Shown here: positions 51,893 to 61,700 of the stretch, one piece after another
Layout: each line of letters begins with the position of its first letter
How positions within the stretch are numbered: position 1 is the first letter of the stretch
Assembly: GCA_945888625.1 (NCBI GenBank)
Contig: CAMDAH010000007.1
Location: forward strand, 52,968-116,967
DNA: 64,000 bases
Origin: Chryseobacterium gleum
GTDB taxonomy: Bacteria > Bacteroidota > Bacteroidia > Flavobacteriales_D > Crocinitomicaceae
Reading direction: 5' to 3'
Program-made: the position numbers and the translations under genes
The notes under the pieces: generated by a model
Seen by the model: the letters and a program-made list of their open reading frames with translations, nothing else
What the model was told of the DNA's origin: nothing
Database searches by the model: none

Positions 51893-53491
51893 ATGAAATT
51901 AGTAAAACTCTCCTTAATTGCTCTTCTTGTAAACTCATCGGTTTTTGCTCAAACGATTAGTGATGCAATAAAAAAAACAGATAACGAACGCTTTGCAGAA
52001 GCTACAATTGACTTCAATAAACTCATGGCATTAGAGCCAGTAAATGCATGTAATTTCTTTTATGCCGGAGAAAATTATTATGAAAAAGGAGAGCTTGATT
52101 CCGCAATTATTTATTGGAATAAAACAATGCAAGCCGATGCTAAGTCTCCCTTTGCATCTGTTGGTCTTGGAAAAGCTTTGTTTGTTAAAGGAGATGTTGC
52201 TGCTGCGCAAGTTCAATTTGCAACTGCGCTTACTTTAACTAAAAGTAAAAATTCAGAAGTGCTTAGGTGTATAGCAAAGGCTTACCTTTCGGGCGAGTCA
52301 AAAAATATAGATGAAGCGATAAAATTACTAACTATCGCAATTAAGAAAACACCTGCAGATATTGACTGTCATTTATTAATGGGCGATGCCTTAAACTTTA
52401 AAACTCCTGATAATGGCTCTGCTGCGATAAAAAGCTACAATGAAGTACTCAAAATAAATCCAAAGTCGCCCAAAGGAATCGTTCGTACAGCAAAATTATA
52501 TCAGCGAGCAAAAAATTATAAATTAGCCGATTCGTTGTATAAAGTAGCGAAGAGTATTGATCCAACTTATGCCCCATCGTATCGTGAAAATGCAGAGCTT
52601 AACATGATGTTTAATCAATCTGAGAAAGCAATTGAAAACTGGCAGAAATACCTGTCCTTAAATGATTCATATGATTCCCGTTACCGGTATGCCGTTGCCT
52701 TGTTCAAGGGGAAGCAGTATTGTGAGGCGATTAAAGAGTTACTGGCAATTAAAACTAATGCTTTTACAAATTTCTATATCGACCGCATGCTCACGTATTC
52801 CTATTACGAATGTGCCACTGAACCGGATGCAATACGAAAAGGACTGGAATCGAGTGCCTTGTTTTTTACATCATGTCCACCCGAAAAAATCGTATACTTG
52901 GATTATAAATACAAAGGTATGTTGCTCTCAAAAAATGGGCAAGATTCACTTGCTATTATTGAATACGAAAAAACAACCGCTTTAGACGAGAAATCAGCGA
53001 TTGAGTTAGCGAGTGACCTTGCGAAACTTTACATGAAATTTAAAAATTATGCTAAAGCAGTAGAAAGTTATGAGTTAAAACTAAAAAACAATAAGCTGAA
53101 TGCCGCAGATTATTATGAATTAGGTCGTGCTTATTATTTTGGCCCAAAAAATTATGTTGCTGCTGACAGTGCGCTAGCAAACGTTAATAAACTATCGCCA
53201 AAATACGTGCCCGGGTACTTCTGGCGTGCAAGAGCGCAAATTGCAACGGATGTAACTAAAACAACTTGGCTCGCTCAACCATCTTACCAAACAGTTATTG
53301 ATTTAGTTAGCATTGAAGAAAGGAGCGCTCCAAAGTATAAATCGTATATTCTGGAGTCCGCGAAATACTTGGGAGACTACTATGTAAACTCAAGTTTAAA
53401 AGATATGGCAAAAGCCAAAGCGTGTTGGGAAATTGTACTTACCCTCGACCCAGAAGACAAGCAAGCAAAAACCTTTTTAGGCATCAAATAA
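51893..53491 (+). CDS. secreted TPR protein of the tonB cluster
   Basis: A 532-residue protein with a signal peptide (1-19, SSVFAQ). About ten tetratricopeptide repeats follow, such as GELDSAIIYWNKTMQADAK, GDVAAAQVQFATALTLT and NAADYYELGRAYYFGPKNY. It probably forms a periplasmic scaffold. A -7 type box TAACTTTG at 51842-51849 is 43 bases before the ATG. This TPR gene follows the pstS-like gene in many Bacteroidota, so it may help the TonB apparatus or envelope assembly. Its precise role is unknown. Confidence 0.82.
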   Translation: MKLVKLSLIALLVNSSVFAQTISDAIKKTDNERFAEATIDFNKLMALEPVNACNFFYAGENYYEKGELDSAIIYWNKTMQADAKSPFASVGLGKALFVKGDVAAAQVQFATALTLTKSKNSEVLRCIAKAYLSGESKNIDEAIKLLTIAIKKTPADIDCHLLMGDALNFKTPDNGSAAIKSYNEVLKINPKSPKGIVRTAKLYQRAKNYKLADSLYKVAKSIDPTYAPSYRENAELNMMFNQSEKAIENWQKYLSLNDSYDSRYRYAVALFKGKQYCEAIKELLAIKTNAFTNFYIDRMLTYSYYECATEPDAIRKGLESSALFFTSCPPEKIVYLDYKYKGMLLSKNGQDSLAIIEYEKTTALDEKSAIELASDLAKLYMKFKNYAKAVESYELKLKNNKLNAADYYELGRAYYFGPKNYVAADSALANVNKLSPKYVPGYFWRARAQIATDVTKTTWLAQPSYQTVIDLVSIEERSAPKYKSYILESAKYLGDYYVNSSLKDMAKAKACWEIVLTLDPEDKQAKTFLGIK

Positions 53492-53525
53492 CATTACAGA
53501 TTGCCTAATTTTTCAGCAAAATACA

Positions 53526-54860
53526 ATGGGAATTTTCTTGTTTATCGTTTTTGCTCTAGGCTATACCTTCATAACTGTTGAGCACTTTATAAAAATTGAT
53601 AAACTCATACCGTCTTTATTGATGATGGTTATTTGTTGGACAATCATTTCCCTGAATTTAGGTTCGATTACCACTTGGCTAGATATTTCCACATCTAAAA
53701 TGATTTCGCTCTACTCTTGGGAAGTTTCGGAAAAATCAAAGCTATTACAGGAAACTTTGTTGCATCATTTTGGGAAAACCTCGGAAATTTTAATTTTTCT
53801 GATGGGAGCGATGGTCATTGTTGAAATTATTGAGCACTTCGACGGGTTTAGCGCGATAAAACGTGCAATTAGAACGAAAAGAAAAGTAAGCATCTTGTGG
53901 GTGATTACCGTTTTGACCTTTTTTCTTTCATCTATCATAGATAATTTAACGGCAACAATAGTTGTAATAACGATAACCCGAAAATTAATTCCCAATTCAC
54001 ATGATCGTATGTGGTATGCTGGGCTTATAATCATAGCGGCAAATTCCGGTGGTACATGGTCTCCAATTGGCGATGTAACCACTACCATGCTGTGGATTGC
54101 TGGTAAAATTTCAAGTGTTAAGGTTATGTCCTTACTAATTTTTCCTTCGCTCATCAGTATGCTCGTGCCGCTTACCATTGCATCATTTTTACCTGCATTC
54201 AAAGGAGTAATAACAGCGACTGAAGAAACGCAACCAGCTCGAAAAAATGCAACACTTATATTAATTGTTGGGCTATTATTGATTGTATTTGTGCCATTAT
54301 TTAAAGCCATTACCCACCTTCCACCCTATATCGGAATGATGTTCTCACTTGCTGTTTTTGCCACTATCGCCGAAATTATTAGTTTACGTTCTTTTAGCTT
54401 AACCTATTGCCGCGATGAAAATGAAGCGCCGAATAGTCCAACACTTAAAGCAATTAAGCAAATCGAAATGACATCCATTCTGTTCTTTCTTGGCATCTTA
54501 ATGACCGTTGCAGCACTCGAATCTGTAGGAATGATTTACAATTTTGGAAGGTCCGTTAATGCCTCGCTTCCCCAAGAAATATTTATTTTGCTTCTCGGGA
54601 TTTCCTCCGCCATATTTGACAATGTTCCGCTGGTTGCGGCGAGTATTAGTATGTTTTCTGACTCCCCTGACAATGCTGTTTGGCATATGATAGCTTATGC
54701 AGTAGGAACGGGTGGCAGCCTTCTCATCATTGGTTCGGCAGCCGGAGTAGTTGTTATGGGAATGGAAAAAATCCCTTTTGGTTGGTACATGAAAAAAATT
54801 GGGCCGCTTGCTTTACTTGGTTATTTAGCTGGCTTAGGGCTTTTGCTATTAATCAAGTAA
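53526..54860 (+). CDS. nhaD: NhaD-type sodium/proton antiporter
   Basis: A 444-residue inner-membrane transporter with about 12 helices. The ion-transporter-superfamily features are FFLSSIIDNLTATIVVITI and AANSGGTWSPIGDVTTTMLW in the first half and SSAIFDNVPLVAAS plus VGTGGSLLIIGSAAGVVVMGM in the second. These are the inverted-repeat helices with acidic residues that bind Na+ and H+. Typical NhaD length. It maintains sodium and pH balance. It starts 35 bases after the TPR gene. Confidence 0.92.
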   Translation: MGIFLFIVFALGYTFITVEHFIKIDKLIPSLLMMVICWTIISLNLGSITTWLDISTSKMISLYSWEVSEKSKLLQETLLHHFGKTSEILIFLMGAMVIVEIIEHFDGFSAIKRAIRTKRKVSILWVITVLTFFLSSIIDNLTATIVVITITRKLIPNSHDRMWYAGLIIIAANSGGTWSPIGDVTTTMLWIAGKISSVKVMSLLIFPSLISMLVPLTIASFLPAFKGVITATEETQPARKNATLILIVGLLLIVFVPLFKAITHLPPYIGMMFSLAVFATIAEIISLRSFSLTYCRDENEAPNSPTLKAIKQIEMTSILFFLGILMTVAALESVGMIYNFGRSVNASLPQEIFILLLGISSAIFDNVPLVAASISMFSDSPDNAVWHMIAYAVGTGGSLLIIGSAAGVVVMGMEKIPFGWYMKKIGPLALLGYLAGLGLLLLIK

Positions 54861-54919
54861 TTTGAAATTTCTTCCCGTTAATAAATTATAGTATCTTTAA
54901 TTTGAATTGTAGAATCCTA

Positions 54920-55957
54920 ATGTTGACTATGACAAAAACAAGCACACTTCTAGCTATTGTTTATGTGGCTTTATCCATGCCTAAGCATACTTATTATTCA
55001 CAAACGATTAACACTGGCGATGTGCCAAAATACATCCAAACGATAAACGAGGAAGACCTTCGTACTCACTTAACAATTGTTGCTTCAGATGAAATGGGCG
55101 GACGCGACACGGGAACGGAAGGGCAAAAAAAAGCAGGTAAGTACCTCATCTCGACCTATAAAAATATGGGTGTTTCATTTCCAAAGGGCGCACAAAACTA
55201 TTACCAACCTGTTCCGGCGGCATTTATGAATGAAGAATATGGAGAGGATTTGCCAGACTCAGAAAATATTTGGGCCTTTATCGAAGGAAGTGAGTTACCC
55301 GAAGAAATCATCGTGATTTCAGCGCATTATGACCACATAGGAATTATAGATGGCGAAGTATACAATGGAGCAGACGATGACGGTTCGGGTACCGTAGCCC
55401 TGCTAGAAATTGCGCAGGCGTTTCAAATGGCAAAAAAAGATGGATATGGACCAAAGCGGTCCATTTTGTTTTTACATGTTACAGGGGAAGAGCATGGGCT
55501 ACATGGTTCGCGTTATTATACCGATTTTCCTTTATTTCCATTAAAAAACACCATCACAGATATTAATATCGACATGATAGGACGACGCGACGAATTTCAT
55601 GAAAAATCAAATGACTATGTCTATTTGATTGGATCTGATTTTTTATCCAGCGATTTACACAAGGCCTGCGAAAGAGCCAACAAAAAATATGTTAATATTA
55701 CCCTTGATTACAAATATAATAGCAAGAAGGACCCTAATCGATTTTACTATCGTTCGGATCACTACAATTTTGCAAAAAACAATATCCCCTCTGTATTTCT
55801 TTTTAATGGAGTCCACGAAGACTACCATGGTGCAGGCGATGAGGTGGCTAAAATTGAATTTGATGCTTTATCTAAACGAACCAAGTTAGCCTTTGCCATT
55901 GCCTGGGAATTAGCAAATGGCGAAAAAAGACCCGTGGTGGATAAAAAAAATGAATAA
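54920..55957 (+). CDS. M28 family zinc aminopeptidase
   Basis: A peptidase with the M28 metal set (numbered from a TTG 18 bases upstream): HYDH (His142, Asp144), ADDDGSG (bridging Asp), TGEEHGLHGS (catalytic Glu-Glu), NIDMIGR (Asp224) and a C-terminal His in VHEDYHG. It cleaves N-terminal residues using two zinc ions. The N-terminus of 25-30 residues is a probable signal peptide, so it acts in the periplasm or outside. The ATG at 54920 is used because the TTG at 54902 falls in a TTAATTTG promoter-like box. ATG at 54929 is another option. Confidence 0.9.
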   Translation: MLTMTKTSTLLAIVYVALSMPKHTYYSQTINTGDVPKYIQTINEEDLRTHLTIVASDEMGGRDTGTEGQKKAGKYLISTYKNMGVSFPKGAQNYYQPVPAAFMNEEYGEDLPDSENIWAFIEGSELPEEIIVISAHYDHIGIIDGEVYNGADDDGSGTVALLEIAQAFQMAKKDGYGPKRSILFLHVTGEEHGLHGSRYYTDFPLFPLKNTITDINIDMIGRRDEFHEKSNDYVYLIGSDFLSSDLHKACERANKKYVNITLDYKYNSKKDPNRFYYRSDHYNFAKNNIPSVFLFNGVHEDYHGAGDEVAKIEFDALSKRTKLAFAIAWELANGEKRPVVDKKNE

Positions 55958-56055
55958 TAGCAAGGCCGGTATAAATTATTAATTAAGCAGGTTTGCCTAA
56001 GGCCTTTTCGTTACGATTCGAAAACGGACTTTGAGACACTTTATTATTGTTTAAA

Positions 56056-56346
56056 CTAATCCTCGCTGGCGCGGTAAACTTCTTGGTAAAAGTTGTTTTC
56101 ATCGACCTTGTACCAAGAAAAATAGATTAACTTAAATCCTTTTGATTGATTTCCAGGGACAACAATGGAATGCGATTCATTACTTATGTTGGTGAATGTG
56201 ACATTAATTTGGACGAGTTCATTTGTTGTGAATTTTACTTTCGTACCGCTTAAGGAAATGGTCAAATAACACGGTCTCAAGTCAGCATGTAATTTAAAAC
56301 TTGTGAAAAGAAGGAAAAGACAAAAAAGCAATTTTGTTTTAATCAT
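56056..56346 (-). CDS. short secreted protein, possibly truncated
   Basis: A 96-residue protein with a signal peptide (1-21, KLHA), then a beta sandwich start: CYLTISLSGTKVKFTTNELVQINVTFTN and SHSIVVPGNQSKGFKLIYFSWY. The Ig-like domain appears incomplete. An alternative minus-strand frame stays open past its stop for about 30 codons to 55983, so the gene may be frameshifted or partly deleted. It overlaps the 3' end of the MORN-repeat gene by eight bases. Confidence 0.5.
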   Translation of the reverse strand: MIKTKLLFCLFLLFTSFKLHADLRPCYLTISLSGTKVKFTTNELVQINVTFTNISNESHSIVVPGNQSKGFKLIYFSWYKVDENNFYQEVYRASED

Positions 56347-58540
56347 AGGGCAATTCTCTTGAAAAATCGTTGATGTCGTTTACATCCTCCCAAGAAAATC
56401 CGTTCAATAAATCCACTTCGCCATCGGAGTAAATTAAAAATTGAAACGATCTTTCATAAGAACTGGAGGAGGCCATCGCAACACAATCTGTATATAGGGA
56501 AATGGTTAGGGGACGCGAACGATTCACTTTATGGAATGTTTCTAATGGCTCGACGTTTTTTGATTGAGGTGAAATGTAAATGAAGGATTGAAGTAAAGGA
56601 AAGTGTTTTTGAATAAACTTTTGGGTATAAAACCCTTCTACCTTTAGGTCACAATTGTAGTAGCCACTTTCTGATTTTAATTGAGTGGTACGCCAGCCAT
56701 TTTTCTCAAAAGCAGTAATAACTTCCTTTACATATTTATCAGTCGTATCGCCTTTTACGAGCCCCGTTAAATAAACTGCTGGCAACCGAAAACTGATTAC
56801 TTGACCTGTGATTTGATGTCCAGGAAAAGGAAAAGGAGCATATTTTGACCAGGTGTCAAACAAATATAAGTAATAGCTTGCTATGGAATCCACCTGTTTT
56901 TTCGTGTAGTATAACGGTGTTTCATTTGGCGAAACGTATTGACTTAAGTTATTGTAAATAAAGCTTATAAACGATTCTCTTTCGTCTTTAGTCAGCTCTT
57001 CGAAGTTTCGTTTTTTGGCAGGTAATTCACCCGTCATCTTTTTCGGACAACCGTTTTCGTAGTATTGCGCAAAAAGCAACTTACCCGTTTTATCGAAGCG
57101 TTTGCACCAGCCATTTCGTAGATTATTGGTGTAATTATATTCTAATAACAAGTTCCCTAAACTGTCAAAATGTTGGGTTTTGCCATCTAGTTTTGAATTT
57201 AAAAAGCGAACGCCAGATTTCACACTACCATTCTGAAAATGTTTTTCTTCCAATCTTGTTTCATTCAATTGGTATATGTGTGATTTTGTTTTCCCTGTTT
57301 CCCAAAATTCAAACAATTCAATAAACTCATTTTCTGGACGTGATTTCTTGTTTACCGCTGAAATTAAAATTCCTTTTTCGTTCCATTTTTTAATAGAAAG
57401 TATTTGGTCCAACTCGACTTTGGTTTTCAAATGGATTTCCTCCATTTTTCCATCTTGAAAATAGCTCACGTAAGTCGTGTCTACATTTCTCTGATTATTC
57501 AAATACGATTTCAATTGACCGTTGGGATACCAATTTTTTTCTGAGCCTTGTTCTTTCGAGTTGTAAACTAATTCAAGGTGCTGCATCAAGGTGCCATTAT
57601 CATCCCATTTTTTCTGAAATCCCGTTCCTTTTCGGTCGATGAAACGTTCAAAAACAAGTAAACCTGCTTCGTTCCATTCTTTTTTATTGGCGTGAAAAAT
57701 GAAATTCGAAAGGGTGTCGTATACGTGTTCAAAACGGTCCTTTCCGTTGTCGTGCCAACCTTTCCACGTACCCACTTTCATGTTACGTTGGTAGTATTGA
57801 TCTTCAATTTTTTTACCTAAAAAATTATAGATTAACCAATTTCCATCTGGATCTCCTTCCTTGTAGTTTCCTTTAGTTTTGAGTTTGCCATTGTGGTGAT
57901 AGTCTTCATATAATCCATCTCTTGAGGCATGCTCATGGCCACCGTTGAGTATCATTTTGTGGGTCGTTTTCGATTTCAAAATGCCCGTATCATCGTATTC
58001 TAGCGCCAAACCAAAAGGAACGCGCAAGGTGGTGTATCCATCGTAATCAATGGTGTGAGGCGGATAATCTTTGATATCGTATTCATTGATCTCAGACAAT
58101 CTCGCAAAGGCGTTAAAATTTACAAATCGTATTTTTCCATTGAGATGGTAATCGGTGTATTTTTCACAACGCCGTTTATTTTTATCCCAATAATATATAT
58201 TCGTTTGTTTCCGATTTCCATTTTCCCAAAACAGTTCCATCGTAGCAATGACGGTATCGCGTGGATTCCACCTAGAATTGACAGTTGTTTTTGAACTTCC
58301 ACTTTCATAGTTCAGGATTTCCTCCATCAATTTACCGTCTATAAAAGTCCGTTTTTCAAAGATTCGATTGTCGTTGTATCTTCTTTCACACGTGCCATTT
58401 AAGGGCGTTTTTAAATCCGTTTCGTAATAAATTGAGAAAAGATAGTTACCGCCTTTTTTGTTCTGGTACTTGAATTCACAATCGGTTTGTGACAAGGCGA
58501 TGTGGGAAACAAATAGCAGTAGAAAGGGATATAAATTCAT
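56339..58540 (-). CDS. secreted MORN/YwqK-type repeat protein
   Basis: A 733-residue protein with a signal peptide (1-18, ALSQ). More than ten MORN-variant (MORN_2/YwqK-like) repeats run from about 60 to 500, of the form DGxLKxKGxYKEGDPDGNWLIYN (here HHNGKLKTKGNYKEGDPDG), alternating short hydrophilic strands. The last ~200 residues (530-733) form a separate domain with aromatic residues and no clear match. MORN repeats bind lipids or scaffold other proteins in other organisms; YwqK-like ones are often beside toxins, but no toxin gene is obvious. A strong promoter lies upstream. Confidence 0.8.
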   Translation of the reverse strand: MNLYPFLLLFVSHIALSQTDCEFKYQNKKGGNYLFSIYYETDLKTPLNGTCERRYNDNRIFEKRTFIDGKLMEEILNYESGSSKTTVNSRWNPRDTVIATMELFWENGNRKQTNIYYWDKNKRRCEKYTDYHLNGKIRFVNFNAFARLSEINEYDIKDYPPHTIDYDGYTTLRVPFGLALEYDDTGILKSKTTHKMILNGGHEHASRDGLYEDYHHNGKLKTKGNYKEGDPDGNWLIYNFLGKKIEDQYYQRNMKVGTWKGWHDNGKDRFEHVYDTLSNFIFHANKKEWNEAGLLVFERFIDRKGTGFQKKWDDNGTLMQHLELVYNSKEQGSEKNWYPNGQLKSYLNNQRNVDTTYVSYFQDGKMEEIHLKTKVELDQILSIKKWNEKGILISAVNKKSRPENEFIELFEFWETGKTKSHIYQLNETRLEEKHFQNGSVKSGVRFLNSKLDGKTQHFDSLGNLLLEYNYTNNLRNGWCKRFDKTGKLLFAQYYENGCPKKMTGELPAKKRNFEELTKDERESFISFIYNNLSQYVSPNETPLYYTKKQVDSIASYYLYLFDTWSKYAPFPFPGHQITGQVISFRLPAVYLTGLVKGDTTDKYVKEVITAFEKNGWRTTQLKSESGYYNCDLKVEGFYTQKFIQKHFPLLQSFIYISPQSKNVEPLETFHKVNRSRPLTISLYTDCVAMASSSSYERSFQFLIYSDGEVDLLNGFSWEDVNDINDFSRELPYD

Positions 58541-58565
58541 GGAATGAAGACAGTCGTTTGGTGTT

Positions 58566-58598
58566 CAAAAATACACCTGCCTTTTGAAAAAGTTCAAT
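58566..58598 (-). promoter_or_regulatory. promoter for the MORN-repeat gene
   Basis: On the minus strand ATTG (58598-58595), 21 bases, then TATTTTTG (58573-58566). This fits the -33/-7 pattern, with the ATG 26 bases downstream at 58540. Confidence 0.6.
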
Positions 58599-58727
58599 TT
58601 ATCGAGTTATTAATTTTTTACAATAAATGAATTGCCAGTTCAGAATTATAAAGTAAATGAAACTCGTTAAAGATTAATCAGGAATAATTCTAATACGTTA
58701 TTAACTACAATTACACCGCCTTATAAA

Positions 58728-61700
58728 TTATTCTTTAACAAGCTCATAAACGCCTATACCTTTTATATTTACCCAATAGATTCCAGCCTCAAAAGAACCT
58801 AAATCAATAATTGAATTAGTGGAAGAGACATTCCCGATTTTCAAAATTCTTCCTTGTCCATCTCTAACTTCAAAATCTGAACCGACCGTATTTAGGCCCA
58901 TTATTTTAATATAACTAAACGAAGGATTAGGATAAATTATGATAGATTCCTTTAGATTTTCATTTAATCCGATGTTGTCAATATTAATACAATTTGACGT
59001 GTCCGCCCCACAAGTATTACTTACAATTACGCCGTAAAGGCCATTGGAGGTTGCTGTGTAAGTACTCGTTGTAGCTCCTGGAACATTTGTGTTATCAGAA
59101 CATATGATCCATTGATAGCTTGCATTGAGTTGAACTGTTGTTGAGAGATTCACGTCATTTGTTACACTGACCATTGGTGTTGTTGGTGAATAATTCATAG
59201 TTAAATTCAAGTTAATAGTTGAATCACAACCTAAAGTATTGGTTAGCGTTTGTAAATATGTTCCTGATTGCGTATAATTTTGACCATTTAGTGTATAAAA
59301 ATCACAGGCTGTTTGATTTAAAAAACTAGAGGAACTTTCATTTACAGTAAGATACATTGTATCACTGTTTGAGCATAAATTTGAATCAATTCCCGTTACG
59401 GCATAGGTTTGAGTCGCCACTGGCGTGAATGCAGTAGCATTAGTTACACCATTATTCCAAACATATGAAGTTGCTCCTGATCCAGATAAAGTAACACTTG
59501 TTCCCGAACAAACGGTTTGATTAGCTCCAGCACTTACTGTTGGCAATGCATTAACCGAAACTTGCACTTGTGCTGTATTCACACATCCATTAGCATCCGT
59601 TCCTGTTACTGTGTAAGTTTGCGTATTCGCAGGTGTGAAGGCAACTCCGTTTGTTACACCGTTGTTCCATGCATAAGTTGTCGCTCCAGAACCACTCAAA
59701 GTTAACGGTGAACCAGCACAAAGTGTTTGATTAGCGCCTGCACTTACCGTTGGCAAGGCATTTACCGTAAGTGCTACTTGTGCGGTATTTGTACATCCAT
59801 TAGCATCCGTTCCTGTTACGGTATAGGTTTGTGTTGCCACTGGCGTAAATGCATTAGCATTAGTTATCCCATTATTCCAAACATAGGAAGTTGCTCCCGA
59901 TCCAGATAAAGTAACACTAGTTCCCGCACAAACGGTTTGATTAGCTCCAGCACTTACTATTGGCAAGGCATTGACCGTAACCTGCACTTGCGCTGTATTC
60001 ACACACCCATTCGCATTGGTTCCCGTTACGGTATAGGTTTGAGTCGCCACAGGCGTGAAGGCAGTAGCATTAGCTACACCATTATTCCAAACATAGGAAG
60101 TCGCTCCCGTTCCGGATAAAGTAACACTAGTTCCCGCACATACGGTTTGATTGGCTCCCGCAATTACGATTGGTAAGGCATTAACCGAAACTTGCACTTG
60201 TGCTGTATTCACACATCCATTAGCATCCGTTCCTGTTACGGTATAATTTTGTGTTGCCACTGGCGTAAATGCAGTAGCATTAGTTACACCATTATTCCAA
60301 ACATAGGAAGTCGCTCCCGACCCAGATAAAGTAACACTAGTTCCCGCACATATGGTTTGATTAGCACTCGCACTTACGGTTGGCAATGCATTAACGGTTA
60401 TAGTTTGGTTTTGAGTTGTGGTTGCACCGTTCATACTGATGGTGCAGGTATAGGTAGTAGTTTGTGTTGGAGTTACAGTTATGCTTGGAGTAGTTGCCCC
60501 GTTGGACCATAGATAGGTTGCTTGACCGGCATTATACAATTGACTCACCTCTTGTGCTGAAAGCGCACGATTCCATATTCCGATGTCATCGAGTTGACCT
60601 TGGAAATAACTATCAAATTGTCCATTAAATAAAATGGTTCCGAACCTGAAAAAAGGAGAACCTTGGTAATTAGTGTTCGATGGATAGGGTACAGCTGTAA
60701 TCAAATTACCATCTATGTATATCCTAAGATTTCCGGTTTCAGCAACACTTACCAAGGAATGCCATTGGTTATCGTTATATGAATTATTAGATAAGGCATC
60801 CCATCCGTTAGGAAAATATCTTATGTGGCTTCCTACTTTATTATTATAGGAATAGGACCACAGTACTAACCATGTCGAAATTACTTGATCTCCACCTGAG
60901 GCCGATGAATAATCGGAAACCATTACCATATCACCTATTTGACTACCAGCACTTTTAAACCAACAATTCACGGACCATGAGGAGTTTGGAATCCCAATTT
61001 GGTTGTTTAAGGATCCAATATCAATTCTTGAGGCACCATTAAAACCATATGCGCTATTTACCACCCCAAAGCGGTCCGCAGTTAGTGTTGCGCCATTCAC
61101 CGATCCATTGTTTCCATTACCTGAAGCATCAATGGCGTTACCACAGAAAGGCCAGTAGCCGACTAGGCCGTTGTTCAAGGACGGCGGCAAGCCAGCCGTA
61201 TTACAAGAAGTTCCCGCATTAGCCACCGTAGCTGTAATCGTTGTGCTTTGACCTGCGCAGACGCTATTGTTAGCTGCGGTTATCGATGCCTGTGGAGCGT
61301 TGTTGGCATTGTATAAATTGGTGATCTCCTGTTGCGTTAATGCACGGTTCCATATACCGATATCGTCAAGCTGCCCCTGAAAAAATCTTATTAGGTGATT
61401 CCAATATGAACCGAAAACAACTGGATTAATTGAACTTGTGTTGATTGAAGTTAAGTTACCCTGTGAACAAGTTGTGGTTAAAAGAATCCCATTGCAATAA
61501 TAAGCAACAGCATTGAAATTATTACCCGAACTATTATCAAAAACAATAACAAAATTATTCCAATTGTTATTACAAGTTGTTTCCGACTTTGTGTTGACGC
61601 CATTATCGATATCTAATGTTAAACCTTCACATGCATGATTGAGAGCCACTTCAAATACTGCGCCTGTTGAATTATTACCATAACAAAAGGCATTCATGTT

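Noticed and set aside
59517..60119. Three short plus-strand frames inside the tandem repeats
   Set aside because: They recur with the 210-base period of the opposite strand gene, so they are shadows of it.
59337..60386. Possible CRISPR-like array from regularly spaced repeats
   Set aside because: The units are 210 bases with no unique spacers, keep the reading frame and code Ig-like modules, so they are protein repeats.
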